NCBI RefSeq assembly: GCF_014646515.1
Contig: NZ_BMNK01000017.1
Coordinates: 62,001-126,000 of the forward strand
DNA length: 64,000 bases
DNA from: Nonomuraea glycinis
GTDB taxonomy: Bacteria; Actinomycetota; Actinomycetes; Streptosporangiales; Streptosporangiaceae
Direction of reading: 5' to 3'
Numbering within the stretch: position 1 is the stretch's first letter; each line of letters starts with the position of its first letter. The notes beneath the pieces were generated by a model. The model had not been told where the DNA came from. It was given only the letters and a program-made list of their open reading frames with translations, and did no database searches. Positions 31,157 through 39,658 of this stretch are shown in pieces. Both the position numbers and the translations under genes were made by a program.

Positions 31157-32069
31157 TGACGAAGAACTCCAGCAACTCCGGCACCAGCGCCCCGGCGGCC
31201 ACACCGTGCGCCTGGCCTTCCAGGACGCGATGCGCCGCCCGGGGGAGGGCCGCGGCGACGGCCCGGCCCGCCGCGGCCATCCACGCCGGGCTGAGCTCGC
31301 CGTTCAGCACCAGCGCGGGTCGGTCGATGGCGGCGAGCCGCCGAGAGGGCAACGCGCTGCCCGGCCCCATGACGGCGGCCTCGTAGGCCAGCGTGTGCGC
31401 CAGCGCCTCCAGCTCCGCCCAGGAGGGCGACGCGCGCATGTCCGCGACCAGCTCGGCGGGCACCTGCGCCGCCGCCACCATGAACAGCTCCACGGCCGCC
31501 CCCCGCCGCCCCTCACGCACCAACCGCGCCAGTCGCGCACCGAAGCCACCCGGCGCACCGAAGTCGCCCGCGCAGTCGCCCGACAGTCCGGACGCGTAGG
31601 GGCTGTCATCCGGTAGGTCGGGGGCGTCCGGGGTGACGTGGTAGGGCGGTTCCCATACCGCCAGCTTGACGACCTCGGGCAACCGCGCGGCCGCCTCCAG
31701 CGCCAGCGCGCCGCCGGAGGACCCGCCGAAGACCATGGCAGCGCCGCCCGCGGCCGCCATCACCGCGGCCAGGTCCTCGATCTCCCGCTCCATCGCGTAC
31801 GGCGCGGTGTCGCCGCTGGCGCCCCGGCCCCGCCGGTCGTAGTCGAACACGGTGAACCACGGCGCCAGCCCGGTCGCCACACCGGTGAGCGTGGGGTGCC
31901 CCCGGCCGGTGAAGGCCCCGTGCACCAGGACGAGCGCCGGCCCGGAACCGTGCCGGTCGAAGACGATGGGGGTCCCGTCGGCGGAGATCGCCGTCCCGGT
32001 CACCGGACCTACCCCGGGGACGCTCCGAAGCCCCATGCCGTGCCTGCCTTCCGCGTCGACGCCGGACAT
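31149..32069 (-). CDS. Alpha/beta hydrolase
   Basis: A 306-residue alpha/beta-fold hydrolase. The oxyanion HG motif is LVHGAFTGRG, the nucleophile elbow GGSSGGALA, and the C-terminal His lies in VLEGQAHGVA. Substrate unknown. ATG at 32069 lies one base after the VOC stop (TGAGATG), so both are one operon. The stop lies in a direct repeat. Confidence 0.8.
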   Translation of the reverse strand: MSGVDAEGRHGMGLRSVPGVGPVTGTAISADGTPIVFDRHGSGPALVLVHGAFTGRGHPTLTGVATGLAPWFTVFDYDRRGRGASGDTAPYAMEREIEDLAAVMAAAGGAAMVFGGSSGGALALEAAARLPEVVKLAVWEPPYHVTPDAPDLPDDSPYASGLSGDCAGDFGAPGGFGARLARLVREGRRGAAVELFMVAAAQVPAELVADMRASPSWAELEALAHTLAYEAAVMGPGSALPSRRLAAIDRPALVLNGELSPAWMAAAGRAVAAALPRAAHRVLEGQAHGVAAGALVPELLEFFVTG

Positions 32070-32070
32070 C

Positions 32071-32457
32071 TCAGCCCGCGGGCTGGACCAGGCACAGCAC
32101 CTCCCAGTGGTGGCCGTCGAGGTCGGCGAAGGCGCGCTGGTAGCGGAAGGCGTCCTGCCGGGGCGGGCCGAGCGGGGTGGCGCCGGCCGCGAGCGCCTTC
32201 TCCGTCAGCTCGTCGACCTGGGCGGCGTTCTCGACGCCGACGACGAGGATCGCCTCGGTGCTCTTGGTCGCGTCACCGACCTCCTTGGCCGCGTACCCGG
32301 CGAAGGTCTCCTCCGCCAGGAGCATGACCTGGGCGCCGTCGTTGACGACCACCGACGCCATGTCCTCGCCGGCGCCGAACATGGCGAACCCCAGCTCGCC
32401 GAAGAACGTCTTCGACCGGCTCAGGTCCTTGACCGGCAGATTCACGAAAAGCTGCAT
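32071..32457 (-). CDS. VOC-family (glyoxalase-like) protein
   Basis: A 128-residue vicinal-oxygen-chelate protein: MQLFVNLPVKDLSRSKTFF at the start, then LGFAMFGAGEDMASVVV, with a C-terminal DLDGHHWEVLCL where the Glu is a usual metal ligand. It resembles the PhnB/glyoxalase-like bleomycin-resistance group. Reaction unknown. AAGGAA precedes the ATG at 32457. It is coupled to the downstream hydrolase. Confidence 0.8.
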   Translation of the reverse strand: MQLFVNLPVKDLSRSKTFFGELGFAMFGAGEDMASVVVNDGAQVMLLAEETFAGYAAKEVGDATKSTEAILVVGVENAAQVDELTEKALAAGATPLGPPRQDAFRYQRAFADLDGHHWEVLCLVQPAG

Positions 32458-32576
32458 GGTGTGTTCCTTCCGACTCAGGTCGGTCCGCTGCTCGCGAACC
32501 TGCCTCCAGTCTGCTGATCGGGACGCCGCCGGTCTTGCATCCTGACGCCCGGCGCCTTGACGATGCGCGCACACCT

Positions 32577-32684
32577 GCCTCAGCCGGCTCGGCGGCGGCA
32601 CCCGAGGAGCGCACTGGCCTCAGCCGGCCTGGCGGCGGCACCCGACGGGCGCACCCGCCTCAGCCGGCCTCGCGGCGGTACTCG
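32577..32684. repeat. 40-bp tandem repeat at the 3' end of the AraC gene
   Basis: GCCTCAGCCGGC begins at 32577, 32617 and 32657, exactly 40 bp apart. Copies 1 and 2 are nearly identical over the full unit. The third encodes the last residues and the stop (32660-32662) of the minus-strand AraC gene. The TCA stop trinucleotide is repeated at 32580 and 32620. Confidence 0.85.
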
Positions 32685-33616
32685 ATCGGCGGCCGCCCAT
32701 ACGCCCGCCGGAACAGACGGCTGAAGTGGGCCGAGTCCGGCAGCCCCCACCTGGCCGCGATGGCGCTCACCGGCTGGGACCGCAGCGCCGGGTCGGCCAG
32801 GTCCTGGCGGCAGCGTTCGAGACGGCGGTGCCGGATCCACGCCGACACCGTCGTGTCACGCGACTCGAACAGCCGGTGCAGGTAGCGCACGGAGATGTGG
32901 TGCGCGGCGGCGATGGCGGCGGGATCGAGGTCGGTCTCGCCCAGGTGCCGCTCGATGAAGGTGTGCACGTTCAGCACCAGCGTCCGCTGCCGCGCCTGCG
33001 GGGACAGCGCCGGGAGCTGGTCGAGGCGCTCGGCGACGGCGGCGCTCACCAGATCCATCACCACGGTGGACAGGCGGGCGGCGCTGGCCGGCCGGTAGCT
33101 GTCGAGGTCGAGCGCCACCCGCCGCAGCAGCGGCGCGGCCAGCGCGCCCGCGCCGCCGTCCGACGTGATCGGCACCGCGGTGATCGCCGAGGCCGCGCCG
33201 GCGGGCAGCGCCAGCAGGTCGTGGGGGAAGCTGAAAACGGCGAGTTCCACGGCCGAGTCGTAGGCCAGCTCGTACGGCCGGGCGAAGTCGTAGATGACCA
33301 GCTCGCCACGGTTGAGCCGGACGCTTCTGCCGTCCTGCGCCAGCATCGGGCTGCCCGACAGGGCCAGCACCCCCCGGTAGAGCTCGGGGCTGTCGCGGCG
33401 GATCAGGCCGGGCGTACGGTGCACGCTGTGCGGCGTGGAGGTGCGCACCCGGCCGACGCCCACGGCGCCGAGCCGACCGGCCTCGATCTCGCCGCGCAGC
33501 GGCGCGTCCGGGTCGATCCGCACATCGAGCGGGCCCAGGGTGTCGCACACAAAGCTCCGCCAGGCGTCGTGCCGCTGTGCGGGCGGCACATCGCGAGCAC
33601 GGATCAGCATGGCCAT
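32660..33616 (-). CDS. AraC-family regulator
   Basis: A 318-residue regulator. The N-terminal half resembles the AraC_binding_2 domain (ELYRGVLALSGSPMLAQDG, then LVIYDFARPYEL). The C-terminal ~105 residues hold the double helix-turn-helix, with HHISVRYLHRLFESRDTTVS and LPDSAHFSRLFRRAYGRPP. ATG 33616 is chosen since a TAGCAT hexamer lies seven bases upstream and overlaps the more distal ATG at 33625 (leaderless). Targets unknown; the VOC-hydrolase pair is directly downstream on the same strand. Confidence 0.82.
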   Translation of the reverse strand: MAMLIRARDVPPAQRHDAWRSFVCDTLGPLDVRIDPDAPLRGEIEAGRLGAVGVGRVRTSTPHSVHRTPGLIRRDSPELYRGVLALSGSPMLAQDGRSVRLNRGELVIYDFARPYELAYDSAVELAVFSFPHDLLALPAGAASAITAVPITSDGGAGALAAPLLRRVALDLDSYRPASAARLSTVVMDLVSAAVAERLDQLPALSPQARQRTLVLNVHTFIERHLGETDLDPAAIAAAHHISVRYLHRLFESRDTTVSAWIRHRRLERCRQDLADPALRSQPVSAIAARWGLPDSAHFSRLFRRAYGRPPIEYRREAG

Positions 33617-33642
33617 TCGGGTCATGCTAACCAAATAACCGT

Positions 33643-33664
33643 GTCCCGGGCATATGCCCGGGAC
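33643..33664. terminator. 22-bp perfect palindrome after lipA
   Basis: GTCCCGGGCATATGCCCGGGAC, self-complementary over its full length. It lies downstream of lipA and upstream of the AraC gene, both on the minus strand. It may terminate lipA transcription or act as an operator at the AraC promoter. Confidence 0.55.
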
Positions 33665-33676
33665 CGTACGGCTGGG

Positions 33677-34606
33677 TCAGGCCGTCTGGCGGGCCGCGAT
33701 GGCCTGCTGGTAGAGCTTGCCCGCCCGGTAGGAGGAGCGGACCAGCGGGCCGGACAGCACCCCGGCGAAGCCGATGGCCTCCGCCTCGGCCTGCAGCTCG
33801 ACGAACTCCTCCGGCTTGACCCAGCGCTCCACCGGGTGGTGGCGCGGGGTCGGCCGCAGGTATTGGGTGATCGTCAGCAGGTCGGTGCCCGCGGCGTGCA
33901 GGTCGCGCATCGCCTCGGACACCTCCTCGCGGGTCTCGCCCATGCCGAGGATGAGGTTGGACTTGGTGACCAGCCCCGCCTCGCGCGCCGTCGTGATGAC
34001 GCCCAGGGAGCGGTCGTAGCGGAAGGCGGGCCGGATGCGCTTGAAGATGCGCGGCACCGTCTCGACGTTGTGCGCGAACACCTCGGGCTTGCTGGAGAAG
34101 ACCTCCTCCAGCTGGTCACGGTCGCCGTTGAAGTCCGGCACCAGCAGCTCGACGCCGCAGCCGGGCAGCAGCGCGTGGATCTGGCGGGCGGTCTCGGCGT
34201 AGAGCCAGGCGCCGCCGTCGGGCAGGTCGTCGCGCGCCACACCGGTCACGGTCGCGTAGCGCAGGCCCATCTGCTGGACCGACTCCGCCACCCGGCGCGG
34301 CTCGTCCCGGTCGTACTCCTTGGGCTTGCCGGTGTCGATCTGGCAGAAGTCGCAGCGGCGCGTGCACTGGTCGCCGCCGATGAGGAAGGTGGCCTCGCGG
34401 TCTTCCCAGCACTCGTAGATATTGGGACAGCCCGCCTCTTCACAGACCGTGTGCAGGCCCTCCCGGCGCACCAGCGATTTCAGCTCGGTGTATTCGGGGC
34501 CCGTCTTCAGCTTGGTCTTGATCCACGGGGGCTTGCGCTCGATAGGGGTCTCGGCGTTACGCACCTCCAGGCGGAGGAGCTTACGGCCTTCAGGAGCAAC
34601 GGTCAC
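33677..34606 (-). CDS. lipA: Lipoyl synthase
   Basis: A 309-residue radical SAM enzyme that inserts two sulfurs into octanoyl groups on E2 and GcvH proteins. The auxiliary cluster Cys are C55, C60 and C66 (CEEAGCPNIYEC). The radical SAM triad is C81, C85, C88 (CTRRCDFC). The C-terminal RSSY ligand motif is also present. The GTG at 34606 follows GGTGGGACGG. It is the last gene of the lipB region and acts on SucB encoded 4 kb upstream on the same strand. Confidence 0.96.
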   Translation of the reverse strand: MTVAPEGRKLLRLEVRNAETPIERKPPWIKTKLKTGPEYTELKSLVRREGLHTVCEEAGCPNIYECWEDREATFLIGGDQCTRRCDFCQIDTGKPKEYDRDEPRRVAESVQQMGLRYATVTGVARDDLPDGGAWLYAETARQIHALLPGCGVELLVPDFNGDRDQLEEVFSSKPEVFAHNVETVPRIFKRIRPAFRYDRSLGVITTAREAGLVTKSNLILGMGETREEVSEAMRDLHAAGTDLLTITQYLRPTPRHHPVERWVKPEEFVELQAEAEAIGFAGVLSGPLVRSSYRAGKLYQQAIAARQTA

Positions 34607-34652
34607 CGTCCCACCTTACGTCTCGCCCGGCATGACCGTTCCGAGGGGGCCT

Positions 34653-35630
34653 TCAGGTGATGAGGCCGAAGCCCCGCACCGCCCGGGTGTAGTGCTGGAG
34701 CAGCTCGTCGTCGATGCGGTCGGACTCGGCGGAGCCGAGCAGCGTCGCGGTGGGGGAGCCGAAGACGCTCGGCGCGGCCCGCTCGAAGCGGGCCAGCGCA
34801 CCCTGCCTGATCGCCGGTACGCTCTCGCCGCGCAGCACGGCCGCCTGCATGGGCGCCAGGTAGCCGGTGCTCGCCATGACCTCTTCGAGCTCGGCCAGGT
34901 CCTCGGCCGGCACCACCCGCCGCGCCAGCGTCAGCATCCGCTCGCGCCGCGGACCGTCGCCCGAGCGCGTCAGCCGGGTCAGGCCGCGCTCCAGCAGCAG
35001 CACCGGGGCGCCCAGCACCCGGCCGATCATCCGCCCGAACGTGCCCGCCACCTCGTAGCCGGTGCCGGGGCCGTCCAGCGCGCCCAGCGAGGCGGTGATC
35101 TTGTTCTGGGCCTCCTCGCGCGCCTTCAGCGGCCCCGAGCCCAGCAGGGCCCCGCGCCACTCGCCCAGGGTGGACAGCGCGCTCGCCACGATGACGTCGT
35201 CGCCGGTGACGCCGCGGGCGTAGGCCAGGGCCAGCAGGGTCACCCGCCGGTGGGGCGGCAGCGCCAGCCACAGCGGCAGGCCGATCACCAGCACGGGCGT
35301 CCTGAGCGGGCCGACCCGCTGGTAGACGGTGGCCGGCACCAGGTCCTGGACGGCGATCTTCTTCGGCCGCGCGATCCCCATCCGGTCGGCGACCCGCTCG
35401 GCGGTGCCGTACAGCTCGGTGGCGGCGGGGCGGTCGAGCACCTCGGCGTCGGCGGGCACCTGGCCCAGGCGCGGCCGCAGCAGCCAGCCGATCCCGATCA
35501 GCCCGCCGCCGATCAGCCAGGCGAAGACGAACGCGGAGTTGACCACGATGGTCCAGGCGCCGAGCACGACGAAGGCGAGGGTCAGCGCGTGCACGACGAG
35601 CGCGATGGCCACCGCTGTGATCCGCTTCAC
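34653..35630 (-). CDS. M48-like membrane protein lacking the zinc site
   Basis: A 325-residue membrane protein with two N-terminal helices (residues ~5-28 and 33-52). The following domain aligns by eye with M48/HtpX peptidases, including the HtpX encoded here at 51992. Where HtpX has HELSH, this protein has LALAYARGV (residues ~133-141), so no zinc ligands remain. It is best called a pseudoprotease; function unknown. It lies between lipB and lipA on the same strand with short gaps. Confidence 0.6.
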   Translation of the reverse strand: MKRITAVAIALVVHALTLAFVVLGAWTIVVNSAFVFAWLIGGGLIGIGWLLRPRLGQVPADAEVLDRPAATELYGTAERVADRMGIARPKKIAVQDLVPATVYQRVGPLRTPVLVIGLPLWLALPPHRRVTLLALAYARGVTGDDVIVASALSTLGEWRGALLGSGPLKAREEAQNKITASLGALDGPGTGYEVAGTFGRMIGRVLGAPVLLLERGLTRLTRSGDGPRRERMLTLARRVVPAEDLAELEEVMASTGYLAPMQAAVLRGESVPAIRQGALARFERAAPSVFGSPTATLLGSAESDRIDDELLQHYTRAVRGFGLIT

Positions 35631-35678
35631 AGCCCGATCGTAGGCCAGATGCCCCGTCGAGGACCACCGCGCGTCCGG

Positions 35679-36395
35679 TCAGCGGCGCAGCAGATCCTCT
35701 TCGTGCAGCTCGAACGGCTCCCTGCCGAGGGCCTCGGCCAGCCGCTTCTCGGCGATCGGCATGACCTCCTCGACCACGATTCGGCGGCCGGTCTCCGCGG
35801 AGAGCGAGGAGACGCCCACATCGGGCAGGCCGCACGGGATGATCCGGTTGAACCACCGCGGATCGTTCGCGCAGTTGAGCGCGAAACCGTGCATGGTGAC
35901 GCCCTTCACCAGGCGGATGCCCACCGTGCCGAGCTGCCGGTCCGGCAGGCCGAGACTGCTGTCGCCCACGGCCCACACCCCCGCCCGGCCGCGGACGCGC
36001 CGCGCCGTGACGCCGAAGTCGGCGCACACCTGGATCATCATCTCTTCGAGTCGGCAGATGTAGTCGACCACGTCGGTGATGGCCACGATCGGGTAGCCGA
36101 CGAGCTGGCCGGGACCGTGCCAGGTGACCCGGCCGCCCCGGTCCACGTCGACCACCGGCGTGCCGTCCGTGGGCCGCTCGTGCGGGGCGGCGCGCTTGCC
36201 CGCCGTGTAGACGGGGGCGTGCTCCAGCACCAGCAGCGTGTCGGGGAGCTCGCTCGCGACGCGCTTGCCGTGCACCCAGCGCTGCAGCGACCAGGCCTGC
36301 TCGTAGGGGACGTCGACGCCTAGGCGGACGACGGCGAGTGCGTGGGGATCGACCCCATGGGTGGGGCGCATGTGTCCATTGTGCCGTTCCCTCAC
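35679..36395 (-). CDS. lipB: Octanoyltransferase
   Basis: A 238-residue LipB that moves octanoate from acyl carrier protein to lipoyl domains. Conserved blocks are RGGRVTWHGPGQLVGYPI, GTVGIRLVKGVTMHGFALN (catalytic Lys) and IIPCGL (catalytic Cys). GTG 36395 is used since TACCCT ends seven bases upstream (leaderless). ATG 36371 gives a start closer to the family norm and cannot be excluded. It works with lipA downstream and SucB upstream. Confidence 0.93.
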   Translation of the reverse strand: MRERHNGHMRPTHGVDPHALAVVRLGVDVPYEQAWSLQRWVHGKRVASELPDTLLVLEHAPVYTAGKRAAPHERPTDGTPVVDVDRGGRVTWHGPGQLVGYPIVAITDVVDYICRLEEMMIQVCADFGVTARRVRGRAGVWAVGDSSLGLPDRQLGTVGIRLVKGVTMHGFALNCANDPRWFNRIIPCGLPDVGVSSLSAETGRRIVVEEVMPIAEKRLAEALGREPFELHEEDLLRR

Positions 36396-36409
36396 CCTTG
36401 TAGGGTAAT

Positions 36410-37147
36410 TCAGGATGTCAGCAGGCGAGGTTCGATTCTGAACTCCTTGGTCCCGCCGGCCCCGTCGTGCTCCAGCCGGTAGGCGTAACCGTCGGGATCG
36501 GCGGTCACGGCCTGGATGAACTCGGTGCCGACATAGTGCAGCGCCACGCCCTCGTCGGCGGCGTAACCCCCGGGCAGCTCACCGCTGGCGACCGACGCCT
36601 GCAGCAGCGGCCGGCGCTGCGGGTCGGCGTTGTAGTGCACCCCGCACGAGTAGGGCAGCAGGCCGAGCCCGTCGGACCACGCCCGCAACCGGGGGCCGAA
36701 GGAGTCGGTGTTGCCGCCTACGTGCCAGCACAGCGCGCCCGCGCTCTGCCCCGACAGCACCACCCCGGCCCGCCACGCCTCGTCGAAGACCTCGTCGAGG
36801 CCGTGCAGCCGCCACAGCGCCATCAGGTTGGCGACGCTGCCGCCGCTGACGTAGATCATGTCCTGCTCCAGGATCCACGCCCGCGGATCGTCGACGTTGG
36901 GCATGGGGAACACGGTCAGATGGCTCAGCTCCACGTCCCAGCCGGCGAACGCGCCGTACATCTTGAGCAGCCACTCGGAGCTGTCGCCCGTCGCGGTGGC
37001 GAGCAGGCCGAGTTTGGGGCGGTCCTGACCGGTCAGGTCAAGGCCGTAGCGCAGCAGCGGGCTGGCCTCGATGAAGCCGAAGCGCTCGGTCTGCCGGAAC
37101 GATCCGCCCCCGATGGCAAGGATGTGTGACTGCCCTGACCTGGTCAT
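36410..37147 (-). CDS. Peptidase E-like S51 serine peptidase
   Basis: A 245-residue S51-family protein. The nucleophile elbow is SGQSAGALCW, preceded by DMIYVSGGSVANLM as in dipeptidase E and cyanophycinase relatives. Peptidase E cleaves Asp-X dipeptides in the cytoplasm; the exact substrate here is inferred. ATG 37147 has GGGGAG upstream. It lies between lipB and an epimerase gene on the same strand. Confidence 0.82.
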   Translation of the reverse strand: MTRSGQSHILAIGGGSFRQTERFGFIEASPLLRYGLDLTGQDRPKLGLLATATGDSSEWLLKMYGAFAGWDVELSHLTVFPMPNVDDPRAWILEQDMIYVSGGSVANLMALWRLHGLDEVFDEAWRAGVVLSGQSAGALCWHVGGNTDSFGPRLRAWSDGLGLLPYSCGVHYNADPQRRPLLQASVASGELPGGYAADEGVALHYVGTEFIQAVTADPDGYAYRLEHDGAGGTKEFRIEPRLLTS

Positions 37148-37193
37148 ATCCGGTATCTCCCCGAAGTCTCCCGAGCGAAGGACGAACAGCACA

Positions 37194-38084
37194 CTAGAGT
37201 ACGGCGCGCAGCGCTTCGCCGAGACTGGTATGGGTGAAGACGAAGCCGCTGTCAGTCAACTTCGCAGGCAGGATCCGGTGCCCGGACAGCAACTCCTTGG
37301 CGAAGTCACCGACCCCGAGGGTGAGCGCGAACCCCGGAACCGGCACCGGCATGGTGGGCCTGCGCAGCGCCGCCCCGAGCTCCCTGGTGAACTCGGCGTT
37401 GGTGACCGGGGTGGGGGAGGTGAGGTTGACCGGCCCGGAGAGCCCGGGAGTGTCGAGGATGCGCAGGGTCGCGGCCAGCCAGTCCTGGTCGGAGATCCAC
37501 GACCAGTACTGCCTGCCCGTGCCCAGCGGCGCGCCGAGCCCGATCCTGAAGATGGGCAGCATCTTGCCGAGCGCCCCGTCGCGTCCGCTGAGCACCAGCC
37601 CGGTCCGCAGCTGCGCGGTGCGCATGCCGAGCTCGCCGGCCGCCCTGGCCTCGGCCTCCCACCGCTCGCACAGATCGGGCAGGAACCCGCTGCCCTTGCC
37701 CGCGCTCTCGTCGATCACCCGGTCACCGGTGTCGCCGTAGAAGTCGATGCCGGAGGCGGACACCAGCACCTCGGGCCGCTGCGACAGCCGCCCCAGCGCG
37801 CCGACCAGCAGCCGGGTGCCCTCGACGCGGCTGCGGACGAGCTCGCTCTTGTAGGCCGCGCTCCAGCGCCGCCCGGCGATCGGCGCCCCCGCCAGGTGCA
37901 CGACGGCGCGCGCGCCCGCCAGCACCGCCGGGTCCAGCACCCCCTCAGCGGGCTGCCAGAACGCCTCGTCGCCGCCTCGCGGCTCGCGCCGGACCAAGGT
38001 GACCACCCGCTCGCCCGCGCCCCGCAGCGCGGCGACCAGAGGCGTGCCCAGCAGCCCCGACGCCCCCGTCACGATGATCGTCAT
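37194..38084 (-). CDS. TIGR01777-type NAD(P)-dependent epimerase
   Basis: A 296-residue extended SDR of the YfcH/TIGR01777 group. The Rossmann motif GASGLLG is at the start. VVHLAGAPIAGRRW and the family signature SASGIDFYGDTGD follow, with a C-terminal DUF1731-like end (GHRILPAKLTDSGFVFTH). Reaction unknown. The gene is commonly found beside sucB and lipB in actinomycetes. Confidence 0.88.
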   Translation of the reverse strand: MTIIVTGASGLLGTPLVAALRGAGERVVTLVRREPRGGDEAFWQPAEGVLDPAVLAGARAVVHLAGAPIAGRRWSAAYKSELVRSRVEGTRLLVGALGRLSQRPEVLVSASGIDFYGDTGDRVIDESAGKGSGFLPDLCERWEAEARAAGELGMRTAQLRTGLVLSGRDGALGKMLPIFRIGLGAPLGTGRQYWSWISDQDWLAATLRILDTPGLSGPVNLTSPTPVTNAEFTRELGAALRRPTMPVPVPGFALTLGVGDFAKELLSGHRILPAKLTDSGFVFTHTSLGEALRAVL

Positions 38085-38159
38085 GCGGACCACCCTACGC
38101 CGCGGAAGGCCAAGGGCCGGGGACGCGGCAGTCCGCGCACCCGGCCCCTCGGCTCACCT

Positions 38160-38180
38160 GTCCCGCCGCGTGGGCGGGAC
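38160..38180 (-). terminator. Terminator hairpin after sucB
   Basis: GTCCCGCC and GGCGGGAC form an 8-bp stem with a 5-nt loop just beyond the sucB stop. It may separate sucB from the epimerase gene. Confidence 0.6.
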
Positions 38181-38184
38181 CCCG

Positions 38185-39621
38185 CTACGCCAGACCCAGC
38201 TGGGCCTCGAAGCGGCCCTCCTCCAGGCGGCGCTTGATCGTGGTCAGGAACCTGGCCGCGTCGGCGCCGTCCACCAGGCGGTGGTCGTACGTCAGCGCGA
38301 GGTAGACCATCGAACGGACCGCGATGACCTCGCCCTCAGGGGTGTCGACCACCACGGGACGCTTGACGACGGCGCCGGTGCCGAGCATGCCGACCTGCGG
38401 CTGGTTGAGGATCGGCGTGTCGAACAGGGCGCCGCGGCTGCCGGTGTTGGTCAGCGTGAACGTGCCCCCGGTGATCTCGTCGGGCGTCACCTTGTTGGCG
38501 CGGGTGCGCTCGGCCAGATCCGTGACCTTGCGGGCCAGACCGGCGAGGTTGAGGTCACCGGCGTCCTTGACCACGGCCGCGAGCAGGCCGCGCTCGGTGT
38601 CGACCGCGACGCCGAGGTTCTCGACGTCGAAGTAGGTCACCTCGTTGGTCTCGTTGTTGATCGTCGCGTTCAGCTTGGGGTGCTGCTTGAGCGCCTCGAC
38701 CGTGGCCAGCGCGAAGAACGGGGTGAAGGTCAGCTTGACGCCCTCGCGGCGGAAGAAGTCGTCCTTCACCTTCGCCCGCAGCCGCGCGATCTTGGTGACG
38801 TCCACCTCGACCACCGAGGTGAGCTGGGCCGCCGTCTGCAGCGACTCCACCATCCGCTTGGCGATCGTCTGCCGCAGGCGGGTCATCTTCTCGGTGCGGC
38901 CACGCAGCGTGGTGTCGACCTGGACCGGCTCGGGCTCGGCGGCCGGGGCCTGAGCGGCCGGGGCGGCCTGGGCGGGGGCCTGAGCCGCGGCGGGGGCGGG
39001 CGCCGGGGCGGCCTGCTCACGCCGGCTCTTGGCGGCCTCCAGCACGTCCTGCTTGCGGATCCGGCCGCCCACGCCGGTGCCGGTGATCGCTTCGAGGTCC
39101 ACGCCGTGCTCGGTGGCGAGCTTGCGCACCAGAGGCGTGACGTAGGGGCTCTCGCCGGAGGTGGGCAGCACGGACGAGGCGGCGGCGGGAGCCGGAGCCT
39201 GCGGGGCCGGCGCGGGGGCGGGGGCGGGGGCGGGCTGCGCGGGCTGGGGAGCCGGGGCGGGCTGCGCGGGCGCCGGCTGCGGGATCGAGGAGGCGGGTGC
39301 CGGGGCGGGCTCAGGCTCGGGCTCGGGCTCCGGCTGTGCGGCGGGCGCGGCCTCCTCGGCCGGGGCGGCGCCGCCGCCCTGGCCGGTCTCGTCGATGACC
39401 GCCAGCTCGGCGCCCACCTCGACGGTCTCGTCCTCAGCCACGACGATCTTGGTGATGACACCCGCGGAAGGCGACGGAATCTCGGTGTCGACCTTGTCGG
39501 TCGACACTTCGAGGAGCGGCTCGTCGGCCTCGACGCGCTCGCCCTCCTTCTTCAGCCATCGGGTGACGGTGCCCTCGGTGACGCTCTCGCCGAGCTGGGG
39601 CATCTGTACGGAGACCGGCAT
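38185..39621 (-). CDS. sucB: Dihydrolipoamide acyltransferase (E2) of 2-oxoacid dehydrogenase
   Basis: A 478-residue E2. One lipoyl domain (residues 1-~75) carries K43 in STDKVDT. A long Ala/Pro/Glu-rich linker (~85-160) follows, then a peripheral subunit-binding domain (SPYVTPLVRKLATEHGVDL), a second Ala/Pro linker, and the catalytic core with YDHRLVDG (H447, D451). In actinobacteria this E2 serves pyruvate and/or 2-oxoglutarate dehydrogenase complexes. Only one lipoyl domain is present, while some relatives have two or three. Lpd is 37 bp upstream; LipA and LipB lipoylate K43. Confidence 0.93.
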   Translation of the reverse strand: MPVSVQMPQLGESVTEGTVTRWLKKEGERVEADEPLLEVSTDKVDTEIPSPSAGVITKIVVAEDETVEVGAELAVIDETGQGGGAAPAEEAAPAAQPEPEPEPEPAPAPASSIPQPAPAQPAPAPQPAQPAPAPAPAPAPQAPAPAAASSVLPTSGESPYVTPLVRKLATEHGVDLEAITGTGVGGRIRKQDVLEAAKSRREQAAPAPAPAAAQAPAQAAPAAQAPAAEPEPVQVDTTLRGRTEKMTRLRQTIAKRMVESLQTAAQLTSVVEVDVTKIARLRAKVKDDFFRREGVKLTFTPFFALATVEALKQHPKLNATINNETNEVTYFDVENLGVAVDTERGLLAAVVKDAGDLNLAGLARKVTDLAERTRANKVTPDEITGGTFTLTNTGSRGALFDTPILNQPQVGMLGTGAVVKRPVVVDTPEGEVIAVRSMVYLALTYDHRLVDGADAARFLTTIKRRLEEGRFEAQLGLA

Positions 39622-39658
39622 CGTTATCTTCTCTCGCGTTCTGATCTCGAGGGCTGGA

